This document shows positions 8,579-17,019 of a stretch of 48,733 nucleotides of DNA, piece by piece. The DNA is taken from contig JAHQVV010000071.1 in the NCBI GenBank assembly GCA_019634195.1, positions 1 to 48,733 of the forward strand, given 5' to 3'. Position 1 is the first letter of the stretch. Every line of letters begins with the position of its first letter. The notes beneath the pieces are model-generated. The model ran no database searches and was not told the DNA's origin. It was given only the letters and a program-made list of their open reading frames with translations. A program made the translations under genes and the position numbers. This stretch comes from Phycisphaeraceae bacterium. GTDB lineage: Bacteria > Planctomycetota > Phycisphaerae > Phycisphaerales > Phycisphaeraceae.

Positions 8579-10093
8579 CTAAGCGGTTTGCGTTTGATGG
8601 GTATTCGTCGCCATGGCCATCACCGACTCGGCCGAGAGGCCCGCTCGGCCAAGCTCGCCGGTCATCTTGCCCTCGTGCATGACCAGGACGCGGTCCGCCA
8701 CGCCGAGCACCTCTTCCAGGTCGCTGGAGACGAACAGGATCGCGACGCCTTCGTGGGCCAATTCTTCCATGATGCGGTAGATCTCCGCCTTGGCGCCGAT
8801 ATCGACACCGCGCGTCGGCTCGTCCAGCAGCAGCACCTTCGGCTCGTTGGCCAGCCACTTGGCGAGCACGACTTTCTGCTGGTTGCCACCCGATAGGTTC
8901 CCGGCCAGTTGCTCAATAGTCGGCGCTTTGGTCGCGAGCTTGTCTTTCATCGACACGCCGAGTTCGCGTTCTTTGCGTGCATTGATGATGCCTGCCGTGG
9001 CGTCCTGACCCAGACGGGCCATGGAGGTGTTCTCGCGGATCGACATCGAGAGCACGACGCCCTGGGCTTTGCGGTCTTCGGGCACGAGCGCCAAGCCCGC
9101 AGCGATGGCCTGCTTCGGGTTACGGATGGCGATGGCGTTGCCTGCAATATGAATCGTCCCAGCCAGCGGCGGGTCGATGCCGAATAACGCCCGGAGCATC
9201 TCCGTCCGTCCCGCACCGACCAGGCCTGCGACGCCGACGATCTCTCCTGCCTTGACTTCAAGTGACAACCGGTGCTCGGGGAAGGCCTGCGTCGCCAGCC
9301 CGTCGACCTTCAGCACCGCGTCGCCGATGGGGCGGGGCTTGTACTGGTAGAGGTTCGAGGCATCGCGCCCGACCATGAGCTTGACCATCGCATCGTGATC
9401 GACCTCGTCGCGCGAAAGTTCGCCGGCGTTCTGCCCATCCCGCAAGACCGTGACGCGATGGGCCAGGCGTTTGACCTCTTCGAGGCGGTGGCTGATAAAG
9501 ATGATGCCCACGCCCTTCGCGGACAGGCGGTCGACGACGTCGTACAGCCGCTGCGTCTCTTTGTCGGAGAGCGACGCGGTCGGCTCGTCCATGATGATGA
9601 CGCGGGCGTTCGTGCTGATCGCTTTGGCGATCTCGACCATCTGTTGCCGGCCGGTGGAGAGCTCGGCAACGGGTGTCGTTGGCGGCAGGTCAAGCCCGAC
9701 TTCATCGAGCACTGCTTTTGCGCCGCGTAGCATCGCCTTGCGGTTGATCAGGCCAAGCCGTTTGGGCTCTCGGCCGAGGTAGATGTTCTGCGCGATATCG
9801 AGGTTGTCCGCGAGGTTGAGTTCCTGGTGGATCAGGGAGATGCCCAGCGACATCGCGTGCTGCACGCCTGTGAGTTCCGTGGGCACGCCGTCGATTAACA
9901 GCCCGCCGGCATCGGGGGTAACCAGCCCGGCGAGGGACTTCATGAGCGTGCTCTTGCCCGCGCCGTTCTCGCCGATAATCGCGAGGATCTCGCCTTTAGA
10001 TAGGTGCATCGATACCTTGTCCAGCGCAATCACGCCGGGATAGGCTTTGGAGATGCCTTGGGCTTGGAGTAGTGGGGCCTTTACAGGCGTCAT
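8579..10093 (-). CDS. Ribose-type ABC transporter ATPase with two ATP-binding domains (RbsA family)
   Basis: 504 residues, standard for RbsA/MglA/XylG. The first nucleotide-binding domain has Walker A GENGAGKST (41-49), a signature region LSTGRQQMVEIAKA and Walker B VIIMDEPTASL. The second has the degenerate Walker A typical of the family (GLVGAGRTEM), signature LSGGNQQKV and Walker B VLLLDEPTRGVD. It hydrolyses ATP at the cytoplasmic face to drive uptake through the adjacent permease. It sits 41 bp after the binding-protein gene and 27 bp before the permease gene, so the three form one operon. Confidence 0.95.
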   Translation of the reverse strand: MTPVKAPLLQAQGISKAYPGVIALDKVSMHLSKGEILAIIGENGAGKSTLMKSLAGLVTPDAGGLLIDGVPTELTGVQHAMSLGISLIHQELNLADNLDIAQNIYLGREPKRLGLINRKAMLRGAKAVLDEVGLDLPPTTPVAELSTGRQQMVEIAKAISTNARVIIMDEPTASLSDKETQRLYDVVDRLSAKGVGIIFISHRLEEVKRLAHRVTVLRDGQNAGELSRDEVDHDAMVKLMVGRDASNLYQYKPRPIGDAVLKVDGLATQAFPEHRLSLEVKAGEIVGVAGLVGAGRTEMLRALFGIDPPLAGTIHIAGNAIAIRNPKQAIAAGLALVPEDRKAQGVVLSMSIRENTSMARLGQDATAGIINARKERELGVSMKDKLATKAPTIEQLAGNLSGGNQQKVVLAKWLANEPKVLLLDEPTRGVDIGAKAEIYRIMEELAHEGVAILFVSSDLEEVLGVADRVLVMHEGKMTGELGRAGLSAESVMAMATNTHQTQTA

Positions 10094-10134
10094 GTGCGAC
10101 CGAACGCTTGTACCTTCGAGAGCAATGTACTCGC

Positions 10135-11223
10135 TTATTCTTGTCCCAGCAATGCATCGATCACGCCCTGAGCGCGTTCACGGGCATTGGCCTGAGTGAG
10201 TTCACCGACAAAGATGACCACTTCGCCGCCGTCAGGTAGGTCCTTGGCCAGCAGCTCCCCGGCCTGCTTACCCGCAGCGAGGTTGTCGGTGCCCAGGTAA
10301 AACAGCCGGTCCGATTCATCGGCGTCCGAGTCCACCGCGATGACGCTCACCTTGCTGCACCACTCGTTCATCATCTCGACCTGCTCGTTGGGGTTGCGCA
10401 CAGAGATGGCGATCCCGTCAGCACCGTTGATGATGGCGGTGTCCACGTAACGCTTCTGCTCGGCGACCTTGCCATCGGGTGGCATGTAGACCGAGACTTC
10501 CGCGTTGAAGGCTTCGCCCGCCTTCTCGCAACCGCGTTCAGCGAGTTTCCAGAACGGGTCCCACACATTTGTCACGAAGTGGATATCGACCGATTGTGTT
10601 GTGTCGTATGCGCCCGCGTCGTAGGGCGGGATCGGGCCGGTGCCTTCGCGGATCGCAGCGACTTCACTGGAGAATGCCGACATGTTCTCTTCTGTGATCA
10701 CGCGGGTGGGCACGTACATGAGCCCGTTGGTAGGGACATCGATCGCCTGCTCGCGGATCGTCGCGGAGAGCAGTTCGACCGAGCGGAAGCCGAATTCATA
10801 CGGGTTCTGAACGACCGTTCCTAAAATCTTCCCTTCCTTGATCGCAGCAAGCGTATCGGGGTCTTCGTCGAAGCCGACGATGCTGACCTGGTCCAGGACG
10901 CCGCGTTTTTCGACGGCTTGAAGGATGGCTGGTGGGTTGTAGGCGTAGAGCCCCACCATGCCTTTGATGTTCGGGCTGGCCGAAAGCGCATCCTCTGCCT
11001 TCTGCAAGGCTTCGGTCTTACCCCGGTCGGTTCGGATACTAACGGTCCACTCAACGCCGGTGTCCGGGTTGGTGCGGGTGACAGCCGCATCGCGCGCCAT
11101 CTGCCAGGTGACCGGGCCGTCGGTGTTGGCTTCGCTGTCGCCGCTACCGCCGCAGCCCGTAAGGCTGAGCATCAAGGCGGGCAGGATCAGGGCGAGCGTT
11201 GCTTGCAGGCGTTGGCGCGTCAT
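10135..11223 (-). CDS. Sugar ABC transporter substrate-binding lipoprotein, apparently circularly permuted
   Basis: 362 residues from ATG 11223, with a lipoprotein signal peptide and lipobox LTGC (Cys24). Both halves of an RbsB-like type I periplasmic binding protein are present but in swapped order. Residues about 57-195 match what is normally the second half (GMVGLYAYNPPAILQAV, VSIVGFDEDPDTLAAI, GTVVQNPYEFGFRSVELL, MYVPTRVI). After a linker (195-211) come residues 212-362, which match the normal first half (VDIHFVTNVWDPFWKLAE, ADGIAISVRNP, VIAVDSDADESDR, GTDNLAAGKQAGELL, VVIFVGELTQANARERAQG), and the stop codon follows that helix. The frame is intact throughout, and the gene heads the operon with its ATPase and permease, so it is probably functional. 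The open frame continues upstream to 11991, but that part is antisense to ftsW. Confidence 0.88.
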   Translation of the reverse strand: MTRQRLQATLALILPALMLSLTGCGGSGDSEANTDGPVTWQMARDAAVTRTNPDTGVEWTVSIRTDRGKTEALQKAEDALSASPNIKGMVGLYAYNPPAILQAVEKRGVLDQVSIVGFDEDPDTLAAIKEGKILGTVVQNPYEFGFRSVELLSATIREQAIDVPTNGLMYVPTRVITEENMSAFSSEVAAIREGTGPIPPYDAGAYDTTQSVDIHFVTNVWDPFWKLAERGCEKAGEAFNAEVSVYMPPDGKVAEQKRYVDTAIINGADGIAISVRNPNEQVEMMNEWCSKVSVIAVDSDADESDRLFYLGTDNLAAGKQAGELLAKDLPDGGEVVIFVGELTQANARERAQGVIDALLGQE

Positions 11224-11326
11224 GTTTTTGTTCCGAATGGGCGAGGCGAAGGTGAATGGACCGGCCATTATAGTCGGTCTTGGTGATTTCTGACGAGGGT
11301 CCCTTGGCCCTGCCGATGTAGGGGCT

Positions 11327-12538
11327 ATGGTGCGATCCGCGCACATCTTGATCGCATGCGCTGCGGCATTGCTTGGCCTGGGGGTCATCATGGTCCACTC
11401 GGCGGGCTCGGTCGTGGGCGGCCCCGACGGGGCGGTGGTGGACTCGACGTTCGGGCCCGCCGGCCCGTGGTCGATGTTCGCGACCCGGACGAGCCTGTAC
11501 GCGGGGATCGCGATCCTCGTGATGCTCATCGCTTCAAGACTGAACGTCCGGCAATTGTTCACCTCACGCGGGCTGAGCAACCCGCTGCTGGTCGCCCTCA
11601 TGGCGGCGCTCGCGCTGCAGGGCCTGACGCTCGTCCCGGGCTTTGGCCACGAGGTCAACGGGGCGCACCGCTGGCTGAAGGTCGGGCCGATCACCTTCCA
11701 GCCCTCGGAGCTGGTCAAGTGGGTGATGGTCCTGGCCGTGGCGTGGTGGTGTGCCAGGCGGACCGGCGTCATGCACAGGCTTGGCGCGGGGGTCCTGCCC
11801 GCGATCGTTTTGATCGCGGTGGCATGCGGGATGGTCGTGCGGGAGGACTTGGGCACGGCCGTGCTCATCGGTTTGGTCGCGGTCATCATCCTCATCGCTG
11901 GCGGCATGAGGCTGTGGGTCCTTGCCCCTGTGGCGATCGTCGGCGGCGTCGGCATCGTCGGCGCGATCATGGCGGCGCCGTACCGGATCAAACGCCTGAT
12001 GATTTACCGCGATCCATGGATCGACCCGCAGGGCGCGGGCTACCACCCGATCCAGTCGCAGCTCGCCTTCGCCGAAGGCGGGGTCTCCGGAAGCGGCCTG
12101 GGCCACTCGGTGCAGAAGTACTACATCCCCGAGGACACGACCGACTTCATCTTCCCGGTGCTGACCGAAGAGCTCGGCCTGGCCGGTGCGGCGCTGGTTA
12201 TCGGCTTGTTCCTCACGATCATCTGGGTCGGCTTAGGGATCGTCCGCGACAGCAAAGACCCGTTTAGTCGACTCGTCGGCCTGGGCGTGATCACGACGCT
12301 GGGCGTGCAGGCCGCGATCAACCTCGCCGTCGTGACCGTCGTTGTCCCGACCAAGGGCATCGCGCTGCCGTTAGTGAGCAACGGCGGCACCGGCTGGATC
12401 ATGACCGCCGGGGCGCTTGGCATCCTCGCCGCGATCGACAACGCGACGTCGATGGAGGAGGCGGAGGCGATTGCAGACCCTGAAGATGGTGCGGATACAG
12501 AAGCGGCAGAAACGCCAGCGCTTCGACTAACGGGGTAA
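11327..12538 (+). CDS. ftsW: FtsW/RodA-family SEDS peptidoglycan glycosyltransferase
   Basis: 403 residues with about ten membrane helices. SEDS-family features are visible: GAHRWLKVGPITFQPSELVK, the extracellular loop with QSQLAFAEGG and GLGHSVQKYYIPEDTTDFIF, and the later PTKGIALPLVSNGG. SEDS proteins polymerise lipid II into glycan strands with a class B penicillin-binding protein. The murG gene 114 bp downstream, as in many dcw clusters, favours FtsW over RodA. The C-terminus is an acidic cytoplasmic tail (EEAEAIADPEDGAD). ATG 11327 follows AGGGG closely; GTG 11330 is an alternative start with better spacing. The 103-bp spacer to the divergent binding-protein gene should contain both promoters. 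Confidence 0.9.
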   Translation: MVRSAHILIACAAALLGLGVIMVHSAGSVVGGPDGAVVDSTFGPAGPWSMFATRTSLYAGIAILVMLIASRLNVRQLFTSRGLSNPLLVALMAALALQGLTLVPGFGHEVNGAHRWLKVGPITFQPSELVKWVMVLAVAWWCARRTGVMHRLGAGVLPAIVLIAVACGMVVREDLGTAVLIGLVAVIILIAGGMRLWVLAPVAIVGGVGIVGAIMAAPYRIKRLMIYRDPWIDPQGAGYHPIQSQLAFAEGGVSGSGLGHSVQKYYIPEDTTDFIFPVLTEELGLAGAALVIGLFLTIIWVGLGIVRDSKDPFSRLVGLGVITTLGVQAAINLAVVTVVVPTKGIALPLVSNGGTGWIMTAGALGILAAIDNATSMEEAEAIADPEDGADTEAAETPALRLTG

Positions 12539-12549
12539 ACATATTTTTC

Positions 12550-12624
12550 GCCACGGATTAACACGGATGATCACGGATGTTTTTGTCTCAACTCAATCCG
12601 TGCCTGTCCGTGTTAATCCGTGGC
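12550..12624. repeat. Palindromic repeat between ftsW and murG
   Basis: Left arm 12550-12580 (GCCACGGATTAACACGGATG and on) and right arm 12595-12624 (ending CCGTGTTAATCCGTGGC) form a long imperfect hairpin. A related fragment, CTGTGAAATCTGTGGCTAA, continues to the murG start region, so the repeat abuts and may supply the start codon of murG. It might lower transcription from ftsW into murG. Confidence 0.82.
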
Positions 12625-12652
12625 TAACCCTGCCCTGGAATCTGCGTAACCT

Positions 12653-13801
12653 GTGAAATCTGTGGCTAAAGATCAACCCACCATCCTGTTCGTCGGCGGC
12701 GGCTCTGGCGGGCACATCTACCCCAACGTCGCGGTGTATGAACGGCTCGTTGAGCTGGGCGTCGACATCGACGCGCGGTTCGTTGTCAGCGAGCGGGCGA
12801 TCGACGATTCGATCCTGAAGAAACTGGACCTGCGTGGTCACGCGATCAGCGCGTTGCCGTTGTCGCTTAAGCCCAGCGGATTCATCAAGTTCTACAAGGC
12901 GATCAGGCAGGCGGAGCTGGAGACGTTCGACCTCATCCGCGCGACGGGTGCGAGGGCCATGCTCGCGACCGGCGGGTTTGTCAGCGGGCCTGCGCTCAGG
13001 GCGGGCAGCCGGGCGAGCATCCCCTGCGCGATGGTGAACCTTGACGCGGTGCCGGGCAAGAGCAACCGCTTCACCTCGCGCTACGCCAGCGACCTCTTTA
13101 GCGCCTACGAAACGACGAAGCTCGGCAAGGCCCAGCAGATCGGTGTGCCGTTGCGCCAGAGCGTGATCAACCACGTTAGTGCCGAGCAGGCCCGTCTGTC
13201 CCTTGGCCTGGACCCGGAGCTTAATACGCTGCTGGTCTTTGGCGGCTCGCAGGGCGGGGGCACGATCAACAAGGCCATGGCCGAACTCGTCAGCCGGGCG
13301 ACGGTACGCGACCTGTTCGCGGGCTGGCAAGTCCTGCACATGACCGGCGAGCAGGACTTGGCCGGCGTCCGTGAAAGCTACGCGAAGCACGGCATCCCCG
13401 GCAGGGCCGAGTCGTTTTGCACGCAGATGGGCCGGGCGTGGGGTGCCGCGACGCTGGCGGTCTGCCGGGCCGGCGCGGGGACGGTCGCCGAGTCCTGGAC
13501 CAACGCCGTGCCTTGCCTGTACATGCCGTACCCGTTCCACCGGGACGAGCACCAGCGTCTGAACGCCGCGCCGGTCGTCAACCGCGGCGGGGGGATGCTG
13601 CTCAAAGACCGCGTCGACGTCCACGACAACGTCGGCGAGCTCATGGGCCCCTTGCGCGACCTGATGAAGAACCACCTGCGCCGCGAGCAGATGCAAAAGG
13701 CGATGGAGGAATCCCGGCCGATGGACGGGGCGACGACATTGGCCGAGTGGCTGATCACGGTGCTGGGGATTGCGGTGTCGCCGAGCAAGCTGCTGCGGTG
13801 A
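12653..13801 (+). CDS. murG: UDP-GlcNAc:lipid I N-acetylglucosaminyltransferase MurG
   Basis: 382 residues, a two-domain GT-B fold. The glycine-rich N-terminal motif GGGSGGHIYPN (usual GGTGGHxxP), ATGGFVSGP in the first domain, FGGSQGG at the second-domain loop and CRAGAGTVAE plus the PYPFHRDEHQRLNA segment for UDP-GlcNAc binding all fit MurG. It makes lipid II from lipid I at the inner face of the membrane. The MurG loop usually reading VPLPHAxxDHQ is PYPFHRDEHQ here. Start is GTG at 12653 or 12662; both lie in repeat-derived sequence without a clear ribosome site, so the N-terminus is uncertain by three residues. A GTCGCC/GGCGAC hairpin follows the stop (13821-13837). Confidence 0.92.
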   Translation: MKSVAKDQPTILFVGGGSGGHIYPNVAVYERLVELGVDIDARFVVSERAIDDSILKKLDLRGHAISALPLSLKPSGFIKFYKAIRQAELETFDLIRATGARAMLATGGFVSGPALRAGSRASIPCAMVNLDAVPGKSNRFTSRYASDLFSAYETTKLGKAQQIGVPLRQSVINHVSAEQARLSLGLDPELNTLLVFGGSQGGGTINKAMAELVSRATVRDLFAGWQVLHMTGEQDLAGVRESYAKHGIPGRAESFCTQMGRAWGAATLAVCRAGAGTVAESWTNAVPCLYMPYPFHRDEHQRLNAAPVVNRGGGMLLKDRVDVHDNVGELMGPLRDLMKNHLRREQMQKAMEESRPMDGATTLAEWLITVLGIAVSPSKLLR

Positions 13802-13853
13802 GCTTTCTGCAGCGCTAGCCGTCGCCTGCAAGGCGACGCGTCGGACTAAGCCA

Positions 13854-13940
13854 AACCACAGAGATCACGGAGGCACAGAGGGGACGGAGCAAGGCAGGCT
13901 GGATTTCTCCGTGACCTCTGTGCCTCCGTGTGCTCTGTGA
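13854..13940. repeat. Palindromic repeat, CCACAGAG family
   Basis: Left arm 13854-13887 (AACCACAGAGATCACGGAGG and on) and right arm 13906-13940 (ending CCTCCGTGTGCTCTGTGA) are imperfect inverted copies with an 18-bp spacer. It lies between murG and the prenyl synthase gene. The same sequence family forms the inverted arms around the low-GC lipoprotein gene at 19934-20407. Confidence 0.82.
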
Positions 13941-13963
13941 AAGATTGGAGCTATGCTTTAGGG

Positions 13964-14851
13964 ATGGAAGCTGAAACACAGCCAAACCAACTGACCGACG
14001 CAGAGCTGATCGAGCGGGTGGACGATGCCTTGCGGCTTTTTTTGGATCGCAGGTTCGTCTCAAGCCTGAATGATGCCATCGAATACTCAGTATTTAGTGG
14101 AGGCAAGCGAGTCAGGCCGGTTCTTTGTCTGCGTTCGTGTTTGGCCGTTGGAGGAGACTTAGAAAAAGCGCTGCCTGCTGCTGTGGCAATCGAGCTGATC
14201 CACACGTTTTCGCTGGTGCACGACGACCTGCCGGGAATGGACGATGACGACTTGCGCCGTGGACGACCGACACTACATAAGCACACGAACGAGGCGATGG
14301 CGATTTTGGCGGGCGACGCAATGCTGACGTATGCGTTTCAAGTCCTAGCTAGTTCGCAAGTGGAGTCGGACACCTTAGTAAAACTGATTGGTTGGCTTTC
14401 TGCATTTACTAACACGATGATCATTGGCCAGGTATATGACACGATGGGTGGTTATTCCGAAGAGATGGACCCCATTGAGCAGCTTCGCGAGACGCATAGC
14501 AGTAAAACTGGGGCTCTGCTACATGCCTCGATCGTGATGGGTGCATATGTTGGTGGAGCGACCGATGATCAACATACACCTTTAGCACAATACGCCGACG
14601 CCATCGGCCTGATGTTCCAGGCCGTCGACGACCTGCTCGATGTCACGCAGTCCACCGAGAAGATGGGCAAGGCTACCGGCAAGGACGCGGGGCAGGGCAA
14701 GCTGACCTACCCCGGCCTGCTCGGGATCGACGGCACACGGGCCGAGATCGACAAGCTCCTGTCGCGAGCGCTTGAAGCACTATCCGGTTTTGATGCAAAA
14801 GCCGACCCGTTGCGCGAGATGGCTCAACGATTGGCGACACGACAGCACTAA
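13964..14851 (+). CDS. Polyprenyl (farnesyl/geranylgeranyl) diphosphate synthase
   Basis: 295 residues, normal for short-chain trans-prenyltransferases such as IspA. The first aspartate-rich motif is in HDDLPGMDDDDLRRGRPT and the second in FQAVDDLLDVT, with the following KATGKDAGQGKLTYP segment typical of IspA-like enzymes. These Asp residues bind magnesium and the diphosphates while IPP is added to DMAPP or GPP. dxs follows 69 bp downstream, an adjacency common in isoprenoid operons. ATG 13964 is chosen because an earlier ATG (13953) meets a stop at once and the upstream frame lies in the repeat. Roughly 13980-14590 has visibly lower GC and different codon choice (TTA, TTT, AGT, ACT) than the last 250 bp, which return to the local style. 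Confidence 0.92.
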   Translation: MEAETQPNQLTDAELIERVDDALRLFLDRRFVSSLNDAIEYSVFSGGKRVRPVLCLRSCLAVGGDLEKALPAAVAIELIHTFSLVHDDLPGMDDDDLRRGRPTLHKHTNEAMAILAGDAMLTYAFQVLASSQVESDTLVKLIGWLSAFTNTMIIGQVYDTMGGYSEEMDPIEQLRETHSSKTGALLHASIVMGAYVGGATDDQHTPLAQYADAIGLMFQAVDDLLDVTQSTEKMGKATGKDAGQGKLTYPGLLGIDGTRAEIDKLLSRALEALSGFDAKADPLREMAQRLATRQH

Positions 14852-14920
14852 TCACACGCCTTGGACCCCACTCATCCCCTACAATAAAGCGTTCAGACCG
14901 ACCCGCCCGATCCTTACCCT

Positions 14921-16867
14921 ATGGCCTACGACCTGCTCCAAACCATCGCCGGCCCAGCCGACCTCAAGAAGCTCTCTGTCGCCGAGCTCAAGACGCTTGC
15001 GCAGGACATCCGCGACGCGATCTGCGATCAGGTCTCGCAGACCGGCGGGCACCTGGCACCCAACCTCGGCGTGGTAGAGCTCACCCTCGCGCTGCACTAT
15101 GTCTTTGACTTCGGCCCCGACGACGATCGGCTGCTCTTCGACGTCGGCCACCAGTGCTACCCGCACAAGCTCATCACCGGCCGACTCGACCTGTTATCCA
15201 AACTCCGGCAGCGCGGCGGGATGGCGGGCTTCCCCGAGCCCGGCGAATCGGATCACGACCTGTTCTCCGTCGGCCACGCCGGCACGGCGATCTCGACAGC
15301 CGTGGGAATGGCACGCGGCGATCAACTCATGGGCCAGGGCGGACACAAGGTTGTCTCGCTGATCGGGGACGCGTCGATCGTCAACGGCGTCGCGCTCGAG
15401 GGCCTGAACAACGCCGGCACGCTCAACCGCCAGTTCCTCGTTGTCCTCAACGACAACGGCATGTCCATCGCCAAGCCCCAGGGCGCGATGGCCGGCTACT
15501 TCGACCGCATCCGCGTTAGCCACCGCTACGCCGGGTTCAAAAGCAAGAGCCGATCGATCCTTGAGCGTGTCCCGGGCGGGCGCAAACTGCAGTCCCTCTA
15601 CCACCGCTCAACCGAAGCGCTCAAAGCCATGCTCAAGTCCGAGCACCTCTTCGAGCACTTCGGGCTGACATGCGTCGGCCCGGTCGACGGCCATGACTTC
15701 GACACGCTTATCCCGCTTCTGCAAGAGATCAAGCTGATGCAGCGCCCTGTCCTGCTGCATGCCAAGACCATCAAGGGCAAGGGTTTTGACTTCTCCACCG
15801 GCGATCCAACGGCATTCCACAGCCCCAAGCCCTTCGTCGTTAATGGCTGCCGGGTCGATGTGAAGTCCTCCGGCCGAGCGTTCACCGAGGCCTATGCCGA
15901 CGCGATGATCGAGCTGATGAACAAGGACGACAAGGTCGTTGCCGTCACCGCTGCGATGCCTGACGGCACGGGCCTGGCCAAGGTCGCCAAGGCGCTGCCT
16001 GACCGTGTGATCGACACCGGCATCTGCGAAAGCCACGCGATGGACATGTGTGCCGGCATGGCCAAGACCGGCGTCAAGCCCTTCTTTGCCGTGTACTCGA
16101 CCTTCGCTCAGCGCGCGCTGGACCAGGTCTTCCAGGAGGTCGCTTTGCAGAAACTTCCTGTCCGTGTCTGTATGGACCGCGGCGGGTTCGTCGGCGGCGA
16201 CGGCGCGGTGCACCACGGCTTCATGGACATCGCCATGCTCCGCACGCTGCCCAATGTCGTGCAGCTCGCGCCGTGCGACGAGGCGACGCTCCAAGCTGGG
16301 CTCAAGTTCATGCACGAGTACGACGCGGGCGCCAGCTTTATCCGCTACCCGCGTGACAGCGTGCCCACCGAGCCGCTGCAAGCCGAGACACCAGCGTTTG
16401 AGCTGGGCAAGGCCAACCCGATCCACGCGAGCGATCACGACAAGCCCGCCGCCGCAATCCTCGCCTACGGCGTGATGGTCAACACCGCGCTCGCCGCGCT
16501 GCCCGGGCTACAGCAGCAGGGCTACGACATCGCGATCTACGACGCGCGCTTCGCGATGCCGATCGATATCGAGTTGATCCGCTCGCTCATCGAGCAGGGC
16601 ACGCCTATCGTGACAATCGAGGACCACGCGCTCGAAGGCGGCTTCGGCAGCATCGTGTTGGATGCCTGCAACCAAGCGGGCCTACCCACCGATCAGGTCA
16701 AGCGCCTGGGCATGCCCAAGTCCTGGGCCGGCCCCGACAGCCGCGGCAACCAACTCGCCGAGGCCGGCCTGACCCCCGAGCGCCTGGCCAGCGCGGTGCG
16801 CGAGCTGATCGACCAGCGCGACGCTTCGCCGGTCGTCGTACCCGACCCGGTGCCGACGCCGAAGTAA
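14921..16867 (+). CDS. dxs: 1-deoxy-D-xylulose-5-phosphate synthase
   Basis: 648 residues, close to the usual 620-640. The N-terminal thiamine-diphosphate domain has GGHLAPNLGVVELTLALH, DVGHQCYPHKLITG, VGHAGTAIS and the cofactor motif GDASIVNGVALEGLNNAG with LNDNGMSI. The central domain has DRGGFVGGDGAVHHG and the third domain TIEDHALEGGFGS. The enzyme joins pyruvate and glyceraldehyde 3-phosphate to make DXP, the entry step of the methylerythritol phosphate pathway. It lies directly after the prenyl diphosphate synthase gene, so the two supply isoprenoids such as the undecaprenyl carrier needed by MurG and FtsW encoded upstream. A short hairpin with a T-run follows the stop codon. Confidence 0.96.
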   Translation: MAYDLLQTIAGPADLKKLSVAELKTLAQDIRDAICDQVSQTGGHLAPNLGVVELTLALHYVFDFGPDDDRLLFDVGHQCYPHKLITGRLDLLSKLRQRGGMAGFPEPGESDHDLFSVGHAGTAISTAVGMARGDQLMGQGGHKVVSLIGDASIVNGVALEGLNNAGTLNRQFLVVLNDNGMSIAKPQGAMAGYFDRIRVSHRYAGFKSKSRSILERVPGGRKLQSLYHRSTEALKAMLKSEHLFEHFGLTCVGPVDGHDFDTLIPLLQEIKLMQRPVLLHAKTIKGKGFDFSTGDPTAFHSPKPFVVNGCRVDVKSSGRAFTEAYADAMIELMNKDDKVVAVTAAMPDGTGLAKVAKALPDRVIDTGICESHAMDMCAGMAKTGVKPFFAVYSTFAQRALDQVFQEVALQKLPVRVCMDRGGFVGGDGAVHHGFMDIAMLRTLPNVVQLAPCDEATLQAGLKFMHEYDAGASFIRYPRDSVPTEPLQAETPAFELGKANPIHASDHDKPAAAILAYGVMVNTALAALPGLQQQGYDIAIYDARFAMPIDIELIRSLIEQGTPIVTIEDHALEGGFGSIVLDACNQAGLPTDQVKRLGMPKSWAGPDSRGNQLAEAGLTPERLASAVRELIDQRDASPVVVPDPVPTPK

Positions 16868-16880
16868 TCCCGTCTCGACT

Positions 16881-16902
16881 CTGAGAATGGCTCAGTTTTT
16901 TT
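16881..16902 (+). terminator. Probable rho-independent terminator after dxs
   Basis: CTGAG-AATGG-CTCAG is followed at once by seven T residues, 14 bp after the dxs stop. The stem has only five pairs, so the call rests mainly on position and the T-run. Confidence 0.55.
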
Positions 16903-16947
16903 CTCTACACCGCTGCCAAGCTCTGCGATAAGGTGATGAGAAATCGA

Positions 16948-17003
16948 TTCCAACGATGACATTCCAACGATGACATTCCAACGATGACATTCTAACGATG
17001 ACA
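16948..17003. repeat. Four tandem 14-bp repeats upstream of a small gene
   Basis: TTCCAACGATGACA occurs three times without a mismatch (16948, 16962, 16976) and a fourth time with one change (TTCTAACGATGACA, 16990). The array ends 16 bp before the ATG at 17020, in the probable leader of that gene. It could be an operator array or a variable simple repeat that changes promoter spacing; the sequence alone does not decide. Confidence 0.95.
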
Positions 17004-17019
17004 CTATCCGGAGCTGACC

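Noticed and set aside
11224-11991. N-terminal extension of the binding-protein frame to 618 residues
   Set aside because: The added part is antisense to ftsW, and a clear lipoprotein signal peptide begins at 11223.
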